The position numbers were made by a program, and so were the translations under genes. The notes under the pieces are model-generated. The model was not told the origin of the DNA. It saw only the letters and a program-made list of their open reading frames with translations, and ran no database searches. Below are positions 22,101 to 34,812 of a stretch of DNA of 64,000 bases, in pieces (position 1 is the first letter of the stretch; every line of letters begins with the position of its first letter). Source of the DNA: Rattus norvegicus. Lineage: Eukaryota > Chordata > Mammalia > Rodentia > Muridae. Where the stretch lies: positions 57,800,002 to 57,864,001 of the forward strand of contig NC_086037.1 of the NCBI RefSeq assembly GCF_036323735.1. The letters run 5' to 3'.

Positions 22101-24427
22101 AATAAATAACTCTTAACAAAATAGGCATTATTGATACATGGGTAATAATTAAAATCATGGAAATTGTCCTTGCCCACTAGAAAGGTAACAGAGATCAAAA
22201 AAGATGTATTCATGAAAAGAAATTGAATAATTGACTGGCTGTATGAACAAAAACTTGACAAATAGATAGATTGAGGTGTGTTTTAGGGTTACAAAGAAAG
22301 CAATAGGAGGGTGAGAAATGATGAGAAGGGAGGAAATAAATGAAGAGTGGGATGATGGGAAAGAGAGAATCACATACAGTCAGGTGGTGGTAGTATAGGA
22401 GTGGATATGAAAATACATTTTGGTTTTTGCAGATGGTTGTTTGAGTTTGATAATCAAATCAGAGTGGTATGTAAGTGAAGAGCAAATGTAGGCAGGAGGC
22501 AGTCTCTTCTAAGAAATTATCAATAAAGAGAAGGAGAGGGTATCATGGCAACTGGAGAGGTATGGATTCAATGTGTTCTTTAAGTCAGAAGTTACTAAGT
22601 GTCTCTGTATGTTGAGGGTGACTCAGCTGAAATGGATATAGACACTAAGCAGACAGATAAATGACCTAATGCCTGAGAGGTCATCTTTAGACTGCATCCT
22701 CTGAGCTCCATGGGATTAATCCATCCCAAAGTGTAGCTTAATCATCTTGCGTGTGCACATTTGTTTGACTGTCACCTGGGATAGAAATGGCACAGGCTGC
22801 TCAACCAACAGGCACAGTATCTGTAGCCATGGAGACAGGACAGCAATCCACGATTGGCCTCCTCTGAATATCACCTCTGCTGTTATTTCAGGGAGCAATC
22901 CCATCACCCCCCATGAACCATGTGACCATGCTCACCTGAACTTCATGCCCAGAGGACAATCTACTCACCCATCAGGAACCAGACTGCTGATGGCATTTGT
23001 TCCGATGAGTATCCTTCAAGTCACAAATGAGGGGTGATTTCTATGGGTTATTTTCCTTTGGACTAGAAGATTCTAGAGATAAGTGCTGGAGGAACCTGGA
23101 TCAATTCATTAAATATTTATTAAACTTGGCCATAAGTTCTTAGGGCACCTGATAATACCTAAGTAGATGACTTTAAGAATGTTCATGAAGTAAATGCAAG
23201 AACTGATAAATGGCGTATTTGAAGAAGTAGAAGTGTTTCTGCATTGTAATTACATTTCTGGAGAACTTTTTAAAAACTCCCTTAAATATGGCTATTATTG
23301 CAAATTAACGTGACGAGAATAATGTTTTCATGTATGCTTATTTACTCTTTCAAAAAATTATACCCTTTTCGAAAACATTGGATTTGTGTGGGATTATATG
23401 AATATTTAAAACACCATCTTATTTGTTCCAGAATCTTTCAAACACTTTGAATGCTGTTTGTAATGCCATAAGCTTCCCCCTCCCCCCTATTCCCCTGTGA
23501 TATGCCAACATACATAGCCTATAAAACCAATTCTAAAAGAACATGCTTGTGTAAAACCCATTCAAAGAGAAAATGCACTAAGCAACTGGCCCTTCAGTTA
23601 AACAAGTTACAATGAAGATCATTTCAGAGCTGAGATGGTAATCTGTCGATCACCTTAACCAATGATCCCCCGTCTTTATTGTCCCAGCTCAGAAGAGAAG
23701 ACAGTGGCAGTCAATGTTGGCTGTGTTACATAACACTTTCCTTATACTTGTTTGAGGGCAAAAAAGCTGTGTTCAATCCGTGGTCTCTAACCAGAATTTA
23801 AAATAGCATAGAGCCTATAGGAGCATTCTCCTTTTATTAAATGAATGAATGAAGGAATATGTAAAATTCTTTTGGCATCAATACAGGAGCAATGGCTCAC
23901 ATGGCGAAGTAATGACCCGGGGCTCCTGACTAACTCTAGGGTCTAATGCTACTTATACTTTAGAAAATGATGAATTTAACTGGAGGAGATTGCATGCAAT
24001 TTAAAAGTATTTTTCTGTGCAAGACCCATAATGACAGTCTAACACTGAGAACACCACTGGATTTGACCCTCATCCTTATTGGCCCATTATAGTACTCTGC
24101 ATGAATTTGGTTTGCTCTCCATTTCTTAGTAGAGGTCTGAACTACCAGCCATGAGGGTTGAGGCGTTTCCAGTCTTTCTGCTATTTATCTGTTTTAACCT
24201 GAGCCTGGGAAATCCTGTCAATTATCAGTTTCACATGTACAGGAAATGTCAGTCTTAATTACTCTTCTTAAATGTACAGAAGTAATACTATTGAGAAGAA
24301 ATTGATGAGGGAGACAGAAAGCCTGCATTGATGCCAAAATTTTGCCCCTTAGTTCTTTAGTGACAGTGTTGCCACATTTCATCATTACCTTTATTAGGTG
24401 AATTTCACTAGATAGTCTGCAGTACAC
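22101..24427. other. Unique sequence, nothing assigned
   Basis: More than 2.3 kb without a recognised repeat. The 96-residue plus frame at 22747-23037 has no recognisable motif, a high His/Pro/Thr content and no supporting splice context. Confidence 0.4.
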
Positions 24428-27400
24428 CTTTTTTGTTAAATAATGTATTTATTCTTCTTACTTCCTGTCTCAGCTGCACCCCGAAGTCCCACCCTTACAA
24501 ATCCCTCCCTCCATTACCCACTTGGGTACCCACCTTCCCTGGGACATCCAAGTTGCAGCAGGACAAAGCATTCTCTCTCACTGAGGCCCGACGAGGCAGT
24601 ACAGCTAGGGGAAGGAGATCCAAAGGCAGGCAACACAGTCAGAAACAGTCCCCTCTCCAATTGTTAGGGGACTCACATGAAGACAGCATGAAGAAGCTGC
24701 ACGTCTGCTACAGTGAGTTGCAGGCCTAGGTCCAGCCCATGCAAACCTTTTTTTAGTGGCTCAGTCTCTGTGAGCTCTCATGGGCCCGGGTTAGTTGACT
24801 CTGAAGGTCTTCTTGTGGTGTCCTTGACCCCTCTGGCTCTCTCAGTCCTACCCCCAACTCTTACACATGACTCCCAGAGCGCTGCCTGATGTTTGATTGT
24901 GGGTCTCTGCATCTGTTTCCATCTGCCGCTGGATGAAGCCTCTCAGAAGGTTCCTGTCTGCAAGCATAGCAGAGCATCATTAATACTGACAGGGATTGGA
25001 TCCCTCCCGTGGGATGGGTCTCAAGTTGGACCAATCACAGGTTGGCCATTCCCTTTATCTCTACTTCATCTCTATTCCTACACATCTGTAGGAAACTTTC
25101 AGTGGAAAGTTTTGTGGGTAGGTTGAGGCCAACACTGGAAGTCCTGCCTGACTACAGAAGATGACCACTTCAGTCTCCATATCCTTCACAGCTAGGAATA
25201 CCAGCTTTCCTAGACTCTGGTAGCTCCTGTCCCAGGTCTCCAGACAGTACCAGCAATACACCCCATCAATTTCCACTCCCCCTTTCAGCTCTCTCCTGAC
25301 CTTCCTCACATCAACCTGATCTTCAACTCCATTCCTCTCCTCATCCTCTCTCCCATCCAGTTCCCTCCCTCCTTCTATCCCTGAGGTCTATTTTATCTCG
25401 CCTTCGGAGTAAGAGTCACACTTCCTCACTTGGACCTCTCTTCTTACTTAAGTTTCTTTGTGTCTGTGGCTTGTATCATGGTTATCCTGGACTTTATAGC
25501 CAATGTTTACTTATATGAGAGTACATACCATGTATGTCTTTCTGAGTCTAGGTTACCTCACTCAGGATGATATTTTCCATCCATTTGCCTGCAAATTTCA
25601 TGTGTTCTTGCTTTTAACAGCTGAGTAAACAGACCAGATTTCTTTATTCACTCTTCGGTTGAGGGACATCTAGATTGTTTCGAGTTTCTGGCTATTACAA
25701 TTAAAGCTACTCTGAACACAGTCGAGCAAATGGTATAGCAGGGCATCTTCGGTTATATGCCCAGAAATGGTATAGCTGGGTGTTGTGGCAGAACTATTCC
25801 CAACTTACGGAGAAACTGGCAAATTGATTGCCAAAGTGGTTTTGCTACTTTGAACTCCCCCCAGCAATGGAGGGGTGTGCCCCTTGCTCCACATCCTCAC
25901 CAGCATATCCAGTTGCTTGAGGTCTTATTTTTGCCATTCTGTTGAATGTAAGATGAAATCTCAGAGTCGTTTTGATTTGCATTTTCCCGATGACTAAGGA
26001 TGTTGAACAGTTCTTTAAGTGCTTCCTGCCCATTTGAGATGCCTCTGTTGAGAATTCTGTTTAGCTCTGTATGCCATTTTTTAACTGGTTGGAGCCTAAC
26101 TTCTTGAATTCTTTATATATTTTGGATATTGGTCCTCTGCTGGACATAAGGTTGGGGAGGATCTTTTTCCAATCTATAGGCTGCTGTTTTTGTCCTATTT
26201 ACAGTGTCCTTTGCCTTACAGAAGCTTTGCAATTTCATGAGGTCCTATTTATTAATTGTTACTCTTAGTGGCCGAGCTATTGGTGTTCTGTTCAGAAATT
26301 TGTCTCCCGTGCCAATGTGTCCAAGGCATTTTCTCTATTTTCTTCTATTAGATTTAGTGTGTCTGGTTCTATGTTAAGGTCTTTGGTTCACTTGAATTTT
26401 GTGCAGGGTGATAAATATGGATTTATTTGCATTCTTCTACAAGCAGACATCCAGTTAGACCAGCACCACTTGTTGAAGATGCATTCTTTTTTTCCATTGT
26501 ATGGCTTCCTTCTCAAAACTCAAGTGCCCAGAGGTGTGTGAGTTTCCACAAAACAGAAATGGAGGAAATACTGCCAAACTTATTCTATGATGCACAGTAG
26601 CCCTGATAACTAAACCACACAAAGACTCAGTAAAGAAAGAGAAATGTAGACCAATTTCCATTATGAACAGTGATGCAAAAATACTCAATAAAATACTCAA
26701 AAATGGAATCTGAATCCATGAACACATCAAAAGCATCATCCACCATGATCAAATAGTGTTCATCCCAGGGATGCAGGGATGGTTCAATATGAAAGAAAAT
26801 GTGTAACCCATATATCAACAAACTGGAAGAAAAAGAAACATGTTCATCTCATTAGATGCTGGAAAGGCCTTTGACAAAATCCGATATTCCCTCATGTTAA
26901 AAGTCTTGGAGAGATCAGAGACAGAAGGTGCATACCCAAACATAGTAAATCAATATACACAAAGCCATTAGCCAGCATCAAATTAAATGGAGAGAGACTT
27001 AAAGCTATTCCACTAAAGTCAGGGACAAGGCAAGACTCCCAACCCTCTACCTATCTATTCAGCATTGTACTTGAAGTTCTACAGGAGCTCAACTAAAGGA
27101 GATCAAGGGAAACAAATTGGAAAGGAAGAAGTCAAAGTATCACTATTGGCAAATGACACAACAGGATATATAAGTGACTCCCAAAATTCTACCAGAGATC
27201 TCTTATGGCTGCTAAACACCTTCAGTAAAGTGCCTGGGTACATAATCAACCGAAAAATAATCAACAATCCTCCTTTATGCAAATGATAAACAGGCTGAGA
27301 AAGAAATTAGTGAAACAATACCCTTTACAACAGCCTCAAATAATATAAAACATTTTGGTTTCACTTTAAGCAGGCAAGTGAAAGGCCTGTGTGGCAAGGA

Positions 27401-27786
27401 CTTTAAGTCTCTGAAGAAAGATATGGGGAACGATATAAAAAGATGGAAAGATCTCCTATGCTCCTGGATCGGTAGGATTTACATACTGAAAATGGTCGGC
27501 TTACCACAAACGACCTACAGATCCAATACAATTACCACAAACATTCCAGCACAATTCTTTTCAAAATGTAAAAGAAGAATCCTCAACTTCATATGGAAAA
27601 ACAAAAAAACCTCAGGATAGCTAAAACAATTTTGTACAATAAAGCAACTTTTGGAGGTGACACCATCCCTGATTCCAAGCTGCACTACAGAGCATTAATA
27701 ATAAAACTCACATGGTATTGGCCTAAACCAGACAGGCTGATCAATGGAATAGAATCAAACATCCAGAAAGGAACCCACACACCTGT
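24428..27786 (-). mobile_element. Large Lx-type L1, 5'-truncated, with inverted 5' half
   Basis: 24428-26540 is the reverse complement of L1: 3' UTR, then the end of ORF2 ('ctgagtctaggttacctca', 'gttgaacagttctttaagtg'), then 'gcagggtgataaatatgga'. At about 26540 the direction changes. 26541-27786 is L1 ORF2 in sense orientation, from 'gtttccacaaaacagaaat' to 'ggaacccacacacctgt'. The sense part ends at the same ORF2 point at which the antisense part begins, as twin priming predicts. No target-site duplication was found by eye. Confidence 0.85.
26541..27786 (+). pseudogene. Dead L1 ORF2 (reverse transcriptase) fragment
   Basis: In-frame pieces at 27065-27286, 27378-27620 and 27593 onwards translate to L1 reverse-transcriptase and post-RT sequence. 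The catalytic x-A-D-D box reads LAND because the codon at 27152-27154 is AAT (Asn). Several frameshifts and stops break the frame, including near 27286 and at the overlap of the last two pieces. The endonuclease domain and 5' UTR are missing, so no activity is possible. Confidence 0.85.
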
Positions 27787-28526
27787 AATATACTTAATCA
27801 ATTCTCCCACCTCTGCCTTGAGACTGCTACATTTACAGATGTCTACTCCTATGCCTCGCTTGCATTTCTGTCTTCATTTTGGAGGACTGAAAAGCATGTG
27901 TCAACATGCTTCATGTTCAGATGTCTCTGGTCCAAGTAGTCACATTTTTTCTGCACACCAACTTTTCACTCATTATTCACAAGGCCATTAGCTTATTAAT
28001 GTGGTTTGAAAGCCTCAGGCACGCCAGACACTATGTAAATGCATGCGGTATGGGCATAACCCCAAAAGAAAACCTGTGCCCTCATGTGGCTTTCATTCTG
28101 AAATGCGAGTCTAGAATGAAATTTAAAAATAGATGGGAACATATAAAATACATGAAAAGGTATGAGAATGCTGTGAATTTTAGAGAAATACAGAAATGAT
28201 AAGAAGGATAAGGTGCTGAGAGACAAGTTAAGGTTATTATTTTATTTGTAGTTATCAGACACTAGTGAAAGGGTGTGCTTAACTCGAGACTCTGGAAAGA
28301 CAGTAGCTTAGGATGTAGGGAGATGAAAAATTGTTCGTGGCAACCTACAAAAATATCTAGAAATGAGACCAGGCCTGGGATACCATAAAAGAAGGTGAAT
28401 CTCGATAGAGTTGGACAATTGTAGGTAGAAATGAGGTTACGAAATCACGAGTGGCTATGTTGTATATGGTATATAAGCAGAATATGAGATTTTGCTTTTC
28501 TTTTAGTGTAATGATCTTTTGTGTGT
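27787..28526. other. Unique sequence, nothing assigned
   Basis: Flank of the L1 insertion. A 97-residue plus frame at 27906-28199 is lysine/histidine rich without recognisable motif. Confidence 0.4.
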
Positions 28527-28778
28527 GTGGTGGGAGCCAGGAAGAGGACAGCGGGTGTCCTGTTCTATCAGCCTTCACTTTGTTTCTTTACAACAGCATC
28601 TCTCGATGTACCTGGATCAAGGCTCACAGCAAGCACATTCCAATGATCCCCCTGTTCCCTAGCACTGGGGTTACAGGTGTGGATGGCCATACCTGTTGTT
28701 TTGTATGGGCACTAAAATAGGAGCTCTGGTCCATACGCTTGTGTCGTAAGTGCTTTTATCCACCGAGACATCTCCTTA
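28527..28778 (-). mobile_element. Composite B4/RSINE-like SINE, antisense
   Basis: 'ggaagaggacagcgggtgtc', 'cactggggttacaggtgt' and the reversed head 'atccaccgagacatctcctt' give a full-length diverged dimeric SINE. Confidence 0.7.
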
Positions 28779-28805
28779 GAATGATCTTATGATACCAAAA
28801 TTTTA

Positions 28806-29156
28806 GTGTGGTGGTTAAATGAGGTATGTACTCTATAGACTCCCACATTTCAACACTTGGTCCCCAAGTTGTTGGCACTGTTTGGGAAGGCTTAAGAGTT
28901 ACTGCCTTGTAGGGGGAAATATGCTCTTTAGGGAGGGACATGAGAGCATAAGGTCTTTCCTAATTTCTTGTTTGCCCACAATGCTTCATATTTGAGACAT
29001 TAGCTCTCTACTTTCTGTTCCTGTTGCCATAACCTGCTGCCATGCCTCCCTGCAATGATGGACTCTCCCCTCTGGAATCACAAACCTTCTTTGTTTTGTA
29101 AGTTGCTCTGGTCGGGATGTTTTTATCACAGCAACAGAAAAGTAACTAATGCAACC
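28806..29156 (+). mobile_element. MTC-like ERVL-MaLR solo LTR
   Basis: 'cttggtccccaagttgttgg', 'ccctgcaatgatggactctc' and 'gtttttatcacagcaacaga', closing with 'agtaactaatgca', match the MT LTR order. No internal region follows. Confidence 0.85.
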
Positions 29157-29366
29157 ACTGTAGATGCTTTATCAAAAATAGATGATGAATAGACAATAAC
29201 AGAACTACCAGCAAGCCACTTAGAGGACTAGTGAGGTTTAATGTTGGATCAGGAAGGCAATCTGACTTTGGTAATACTAAGAACTGGTTGGATTGTAACT
29301 ACAGTTTGAATTTAGTAAGCAGTTTTATTGATGGATAGGTTATAGCATATGTCCAAAGGTAAAGCC

Positions 29367-29394
29367 ATACATACATACATACATACATACATAC
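29367..29394. repeat. (ATAC)n microsatellite
   Basis: Seven perfect tetranucleotide units. Confidence 0.95.
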
Positions 29395-31171
29395 TACATA
29401 TGTACATGAGTTAACCCCAAATTTAGACAGTAAAACTGAAGTTTATAATGGCTATATCATTTACTAAAATGAGTATGCCTGAAAAAAATCAGTTTTGTGT
29501 TAAGAGACTTATAATTAGCTAATGATTCTTGTCACTTAGATAGCAACGAGGTGGTGGAAATTGTGTGTCATATACTCATATATGTTTCTCAAAATATCTT
29601 TATAACAGTTAATTATAACAGTATCTAGACCAGCAATATGTGTGCTTGTAAGTCTGCACATCCGTTTGTGTCTCTGTGTATGCAGACAAAGTGTACACAA
29701 TCACATACCTGTGATCACTAAAAACAAAACTAGAGAAGCTGCCATTCGCTCCAAGGGTACGCGTCTGTCCTGTGAGTTAATTTCTGCAATCTCAACCATG
29801 GTGCTCAGTGTGGACTGTCATTCAGAGTCTTTTATCTCTGTGCCATCAAAATCCTGAATTCCTGAATACATACCCAAAATATATTCTGCTTTCTTAACAT
29901 TTTCTTCTCAGCTCGAGTGTTTTTCTAGCAGAAAACAAGCAAGCTGTAAATAGCATCAGCCTCTCTGAACAGACCACCAACAGCTTTAAGGCAGCCTCCA
30001 TCTAGCTGGAAGAGAGAGCATCCTTAGCCTGCTGGTTGCAGAGGAACATTCTCCAAGACTGGGTGACAAATGACGTCAAAGCGCGCCCATCACAGGTGTA
30101 GGCATAGGGCTAACCTCCCTCCCATTATTAAAATAGGCAACAAGCATTTTTGACCAGGGATCTCAATAATGTACCCCTCAAACATCCCCTTGGTTTGAAA
30201 ACCAGAGCAAATTATGGTCACCGGGACACCTCTGACCTAGGCCATTTATTTCTTCAACTTTGATCCTTCTAATCGCTTATGCCACCTCTCTACCGATTAC
30301 ATGGCTTTCTAAAAATAGCATGGGACTCCACAGACTGTGAAAGAACACACGGTGGACTGATGCTACTCGGTGCCCTAGGTATAGAAAATCGAATTTTAAA
30401 ATTGTCCCACGAACACTTTATGTAGAGATCTGTTGTTAGCGTGACCTCTAAAATAATTGAAACTGAAAACTAATTAAAGCAGGTGGGGTCGAAGGAAAGA
30501 AAGTACAAGCTAGAAGGATTTCACTCTCCATGATAAGCCCTTCAGCCGTATTTCTTTTAGATATTCATGGATTGCTTTGATGTGCTCTATATACCTTGAG
30601 TAAATAATAAGATACAATTTTAATTTGATAATGTCAATTAAATAAATCACACATAGCTATAGAAAAAGTCGCAAATGCTGTGAGTTACTCTCAAGGTGGA
30701 TAATCAACGGACCATTAGCAAGTGCACAAAGACCTACATGGTGCATGCTAATGGAAATGTCTGTATGCAATTATCAGCTGGCCCTTGATCTTTTATTCTT
30801 AGAGTCTGAAGGAAGACTAATAGGTCAATCAATGTCTGCAGATTGAAAAAAAATCAAAAGTCTCTGAAGCTAAGATTTAATCCCCATTAAAGACTCATTG
30901 AGAGGGCTGATATAACTTTGCAAAGCATGGGAGATTTTTGTTCAGTCATAAAGTTAACTTTTATAGTCTGTTATCTTTAATAGCATGCTATATTTGATGT
31001 TCTGGCATGTTGTACATTTTTACTATAAATATACATAGCAAGTTTCTGTACAAACCCTGATGTCAATCTCTCTATCTGCTGTCACATATGATGGAGGTGA
31101 CACTTTAATAGGAATTTGTTGAGAATATTTGTCATTAAAATATTATGTTAGGTGTAATGTTACAAGACTAT
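29395..31171. other. Unique block with conserved-looking core at 29880-31120
   Basis: The longest conserved-looking stretch in the window: AT-rich, no transposon, scattered CpG ('aatcgaattttaaaa', 'gttagcgtgacc', 'agtcgcaaatg'). TAATTA-type words include 'aaactaattaaagc' and 'gtcaattaaat'. A perfect CRE lies inside. Confidence 0.4.
30071..30078. promoter_or_regulatory. Perfect CRE palindrome TGACGTCA
   Basis: Full 8-bp CREB/ATF site followed within 10 bp by GCGCGCCC and then the E-box-like 'caggtg'. An intact CpG in the CRE outside a CpG island is unusual. Binding is inferred only. Confidence 0.45.
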
Positions 31172-31255
31172 TAACTTGGAGTTTGACAGGCTGAGGGAGG
31201 GATATTGTGAGTTCCGGTCAAACAGGGCTACATAATGATAGATAGAGAGATTCCT
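31172..31255 (+). mobile_element. B1-derived fragment
   Basis: 'ggctgagggagggatattgt' with 'gagttccggtcaaacagggc' and 'tacataatgatag' resembles the B1 segment 'gaggattgcgagttcgaggccag...'. Heavily decayed. Confidence 0.5.
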
Positions 31256-31504
31256 GTTGCTCCCTTATTGGTTGTTCAGAGCCAAATTGTCAGCCCTGAA
31301 AACATATACAAAAGTAACACTATATAGAATAAACAGATTATACTTGAGAGTCATAACATATGCATATACAAATACATATATGAAATCAATAACAATTGAA
31401 AGAGAAGGCATGGATCGAAGACAGACATGAAGGGATCTGATGGGAGAGTGAAGTAAAGAACACTTTTTAAAAGTTCTTTTTAATTTTATATATATGAACA
31501 ACTT

Positions 31505-31650
31505 TTTGCATGTTTGTATGTATAGCACATAATTTCAGAGCCTGCGGAGACCAGAAGAGGGGATTGGATCCTCTAGAGTTAGGGTGGACGATAGGAAGTG
31601 AGCCTTGGGTCAACAAATATTCTTAACCACTGAGCCAACTCTCCAGTCCC
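31505..31650 (-). mobile_element. B3-like SINE, antisense
   Basis: 'gaccagaagaggggattgga', 'tcctctagagttagg' and the reversed head 'cttaaccactgagccaactc', ending in 'tccagtcccc'. Confidence 0.8.
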
Positions 31651-31809
31651 CAAGAAGTTTGTTTTTAAAGCATATTATTCTGGCTTCATATGCTCATTCA
31701 ATAAATATAAACTACTATATTTATCGAAGGCTTGACTCAAACATACAGGATGCTGCCAATTAGATTAAAACCACATAATCCCTATTTTTGTGTCTGACAA
31801 TGTGTCATT

Positions 31810-31915
31810 CTCATCGAGGGTAGATTGGGGCTCATCTTGTATCTGCTCTAACTTGCAGACATCCACCTGCTTCAGCCTCCTGGGATTTTAGGCACGTGCC
31901 AATTGGCACATTTAA
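31810..31915 (-). mobile_element. Old B1-like SINE, antisense
   Basis: 'gacatccacctgcttcagcc' and 'tcctgggattttaggcacgt' are the reversed B1 left part. Old and eroded. Confidence 0.6.
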
Positions 31916-33053
31916 CATAGTTCCTTTCCATAATAAAGCATCGCGGGACTGTCTAGTTATGCCTATGTGATATATAGATCTGGAGTTCAATATAGTTGTG
32001 CTGAGGAGACTTTAGTTTTTGTCTGGAACTGTTGAAAAATAATTCAAGAATATTATTGGCATGAGCACATGTTTGGATGGGAAGTGTCACTGTCACCAGA
32101 TGACAAATGAAAGGTGAGAAGCCAAAGTGAGAGGTACAGACAGGAAGAGGTTAATAGAGTCAGAGATAAATGATAGTGCTGGGACCAAGACTAAGGACCA
32201 TGGAAAAGGAAAACCACATTTTATTGGTACTCATGATGTGCACTTGCTTTGTGACTAGATGTAGCTGAAATAAGGGAAAATAAGGAGGTAGACTTTAAAA
32301 TAAATTAAAGAACTTGGGTACCAAGTTTGTTCTTTTAATTCCCTAATGGGAAGTCTTGATTTACCCAATAAAGTATTTCAGAAGGATTCAATTGTTATTA
32401 TGCTATAATTTACTTATTTCATCATCTCATTATGACTTATAAAATATATACTATATACTGTATTCTCTGCCTTAATGACCAATTAGTACTGAAACCTAGT
32501 ATGCTACCTTTTGCTAAAATTAACATATTCACTATCTTTCACTGCGTCTCAGTGCAGGCATAGTTTCACTGGGTTTCATATTTAAGACTTTTATGAAGAT
32601 GGAATTAATCTATCAGCTATGGTATCTATTTCATCTGAGGCTGCTTTATCAGAGGAATTCGGTAGCTTTTGGGATGGGGGTTGAAGTTCTCACTGGGTTG
32701 AGGAGAAGGTTCCCCCTTGGTTGCTTGATATGAGGTGCCCCCATTGGCACCGTACAAACAACCTGGCAGCTAGCTTCTTCATAGAGCACACATATCCATA
32801 ATGTCTCTTGGTAAGGCAAGTTAAAATATTATGTAATGTGATCACATACACAGCAAGTGTGGCTGTCTTTTACAGACACTGGAAAACTACAAGTCTGACC
32901 TGCCATCCAGGGAAGGAGACAATATGAGAGCGAGGGAACATGAGGAAAGGAACATGGGTGTGGCTACAGAGGAAAAATCAACATGGCTCCCACGGAACTC
33001 TTGTGCTTTTCTATTGACTCTTGAGCATTTAAGGATTAAGAGATACCTAAGTT
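31916..33053. other. Unique sequence, nothing assigned
   Basis: AT-rich, no repeat recognised and no frame above 60 residues. Confidence 0.4.
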
Positions 33054-33300
33054 GGGGCTGGAAAGATGTCTCGGTGGTTGGTGGTTAGAGGCACTTGGTG
33101 TGGACCCAAGTTGGGTTCTCCGGCATCGATGTTAAAAGCCAAGTTTGGCTGTATGTAAGTCTCACACTAGACTTACTGTCTGTCAGCTTAGCTCAAGGTT
33201 CAGTGAGAGACCCTGTTTCCAAGGAATACAGTGACAAAGCAGGGCATTCTCCTTTGGTGTTCATGCATATAAAAGGCACATAAACATACAAAAGATGTTA
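33054..33300 (+). mobile_element. Composite B4/RSINE-like SINE
   Basis: Head 'ggggctggaaagatgtctcg', middle 'ttctccggcatcgatgtt' and B1-like part 'cagtgagagaccctgtttcc'. GT units follow nearby. Confidence 0.7.
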
Positions 33301-33334
33301 TGAGTCCATTGCGTCAATGCGTCAATATCAAAAT

Positions 33335-33338
<4 letters not shown>

Positions 33339-33381
<43 letters not shown>

Positions 33382-33421
33382 GTGAGGTATGCTCAGATTT
33401 ATGGTTTTGTGTGTGTGTGTG
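33339..33421. repeat. (GT)n microsatellite in two blocks
   Basis: About 21 GT units at 33339-33380 and about seven at 33407-33421. Confidence 0.96.
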
Positions 33422-34157
33422 TTTACCTGTATATTGTATTTGCTTTTCAATACCTCAAAAGTTTTGCCTGTAAACTTTGACTAAGTCATTATTCAAAACT
33501 AGTTGACTCCCAAACAACACAACATCATTCTCCAAAGCAGTGAAAGTGGTGCCTCAGCTCTAGGGATGTCATTGTGAGCCATGAAAATAGATGCTTGAAA
33601 AACATGGCTTAGTAACAGCGTGTGTGGTAATTCAATTCAAGTTCTCGAAGCCTTTTTCTCCTAATATCCTTAGCTATAATCCTGATGAGTGGTATGTGTG
33701 GGGGGGAACACTGTTAGCTTCAATTTGGGACAATTTGAATGGGAACTAGTTTAAAAATTTTTGTGGAGTTATCACAGAGGCATTTTGACTTTTGCTTGTT
33801 TATTTTCCCAACAAAGTTTGTTGAGCAGAGTGAGGGAGACATAATAACTCTCAAGATTCCTAATAACACCATCACAAAGGCGATGGAAAATGTGTGTTCA
33901 TAAAGCTTTTTTTCTAACAATAACTGTGTCTCAGCTATGGGTGTTGGCAGTACATTTACTCTGTGCAAGGGCTCCCGTTACTCAATCCATTATAGGCCAT
34001 GACCTTGCCTACCTTAGACCCAATTATTAGAGATGCTTCACTTTTCTTTTCATTTCTTTGCCCCCTTCGGCTTCACTTTGCTTAGCTTTTAGCTGAGAGC
34101 CTAAAGTTTGTGAACATGCATAACTCTGCATTGTGTTCAATTGCTTATTTAATATTA
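33422..34157. other. Unique sequence, nothing assigned
   Basis: No recognised repeat. An 82-residue minus frame at 33720-33968 has no recognisable motif. Confidence 0.4.
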
Positions 34158-34198
34158 AGCACACGAGCACACACAGACACACACACACCCGCACACAT
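34158..34198. repeat. CA-rich tract
   Basis: Short CA runs with G interruptions. Confidence 0.85.
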
Positions 34199-34310
34199 GA
34201 ATCAAGGGATCCACCCACAGTGTGACAGTTGTCACCAACTGGCATGCAAACTGGTCTCAAAATTGTAAAACTCATGGCTGAGGGGATAGTTTGGTCATTG
34301 AGAGCATGCT

Positions 34311-34368
34311 CTGTGTGTGTGTGTGTGTGTATGTGTGTGTGTGTGTGTGTGTATGTGTGTGTGTGTGT
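34311..34368. repeat. (GT)n microsatellite with AT interruptions
   Basis: GT units broken by two single A substitutions. It directly precedes the next LTR. Confidence 0.96.
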
Positions 34369-34371
34369 CAA

Positions 34372-34812
34372 TGATGGTTTCTCTGATGGTTATCCTCTTG
34401 ACTGGATTGAGAGATCCCTGTGAGATTACCAAGGGGCATCTGGGTGTGGCTGTGAGGACATGTCTAGATGAAAAGAGTGTGTTAGCACTCTGACTTAATG
34501 AAGGATTGAATCTCTGCTGGATTTGAAATCTCAGTAGAACATTGAGGCATGGTAGGTCTGTGGAACGCAAAGCTGGTTAGAAAACAAATACAGCAGGCCA
34601 TGGGGATTGAGTCCCTGGCTCTGTGCCTTGCCCTAGTTCCTTCCTGTCAGGTTTCATTCTGCTTCTTGGCTCCCATGCCAGCTGCTGTTGTCCTCTCCCT
34701 GGTATGACTGACTGGACTTCCTAAACTTGCGAGCAAGAGGAATCTTACTTTTCTGAAGTGTGCCTCTGGCAGGTATTTTCATCACAGTAATGAAAAATAA
34801 CTAACTCACAGG
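34372..34812 (+). mobile_element. MaLR-type LTR-like element
   Basis: 'catctgggtgtggctgtgag' near the left, 'gcttcttggctcccatgcca' and the end 'tttcatcacagtaatg' with 'aataactaac' resemble rodent MT/MaLR-type LTRs. The exact subfamily is not recognised. Confidence 0.55.

Noticed and set aside
22747..23037. 96-residue plus-strand frame
   Set aside because: No known motif, no splice or conservation evidence, and a length expected by chance in 64 kb.
26541..27786. Reverse transcriptase as a functional gene
   Set aside because: Active-site Asp is Asn, the frame is broken and the endonuclease domain is absent; a dead L1 relic.
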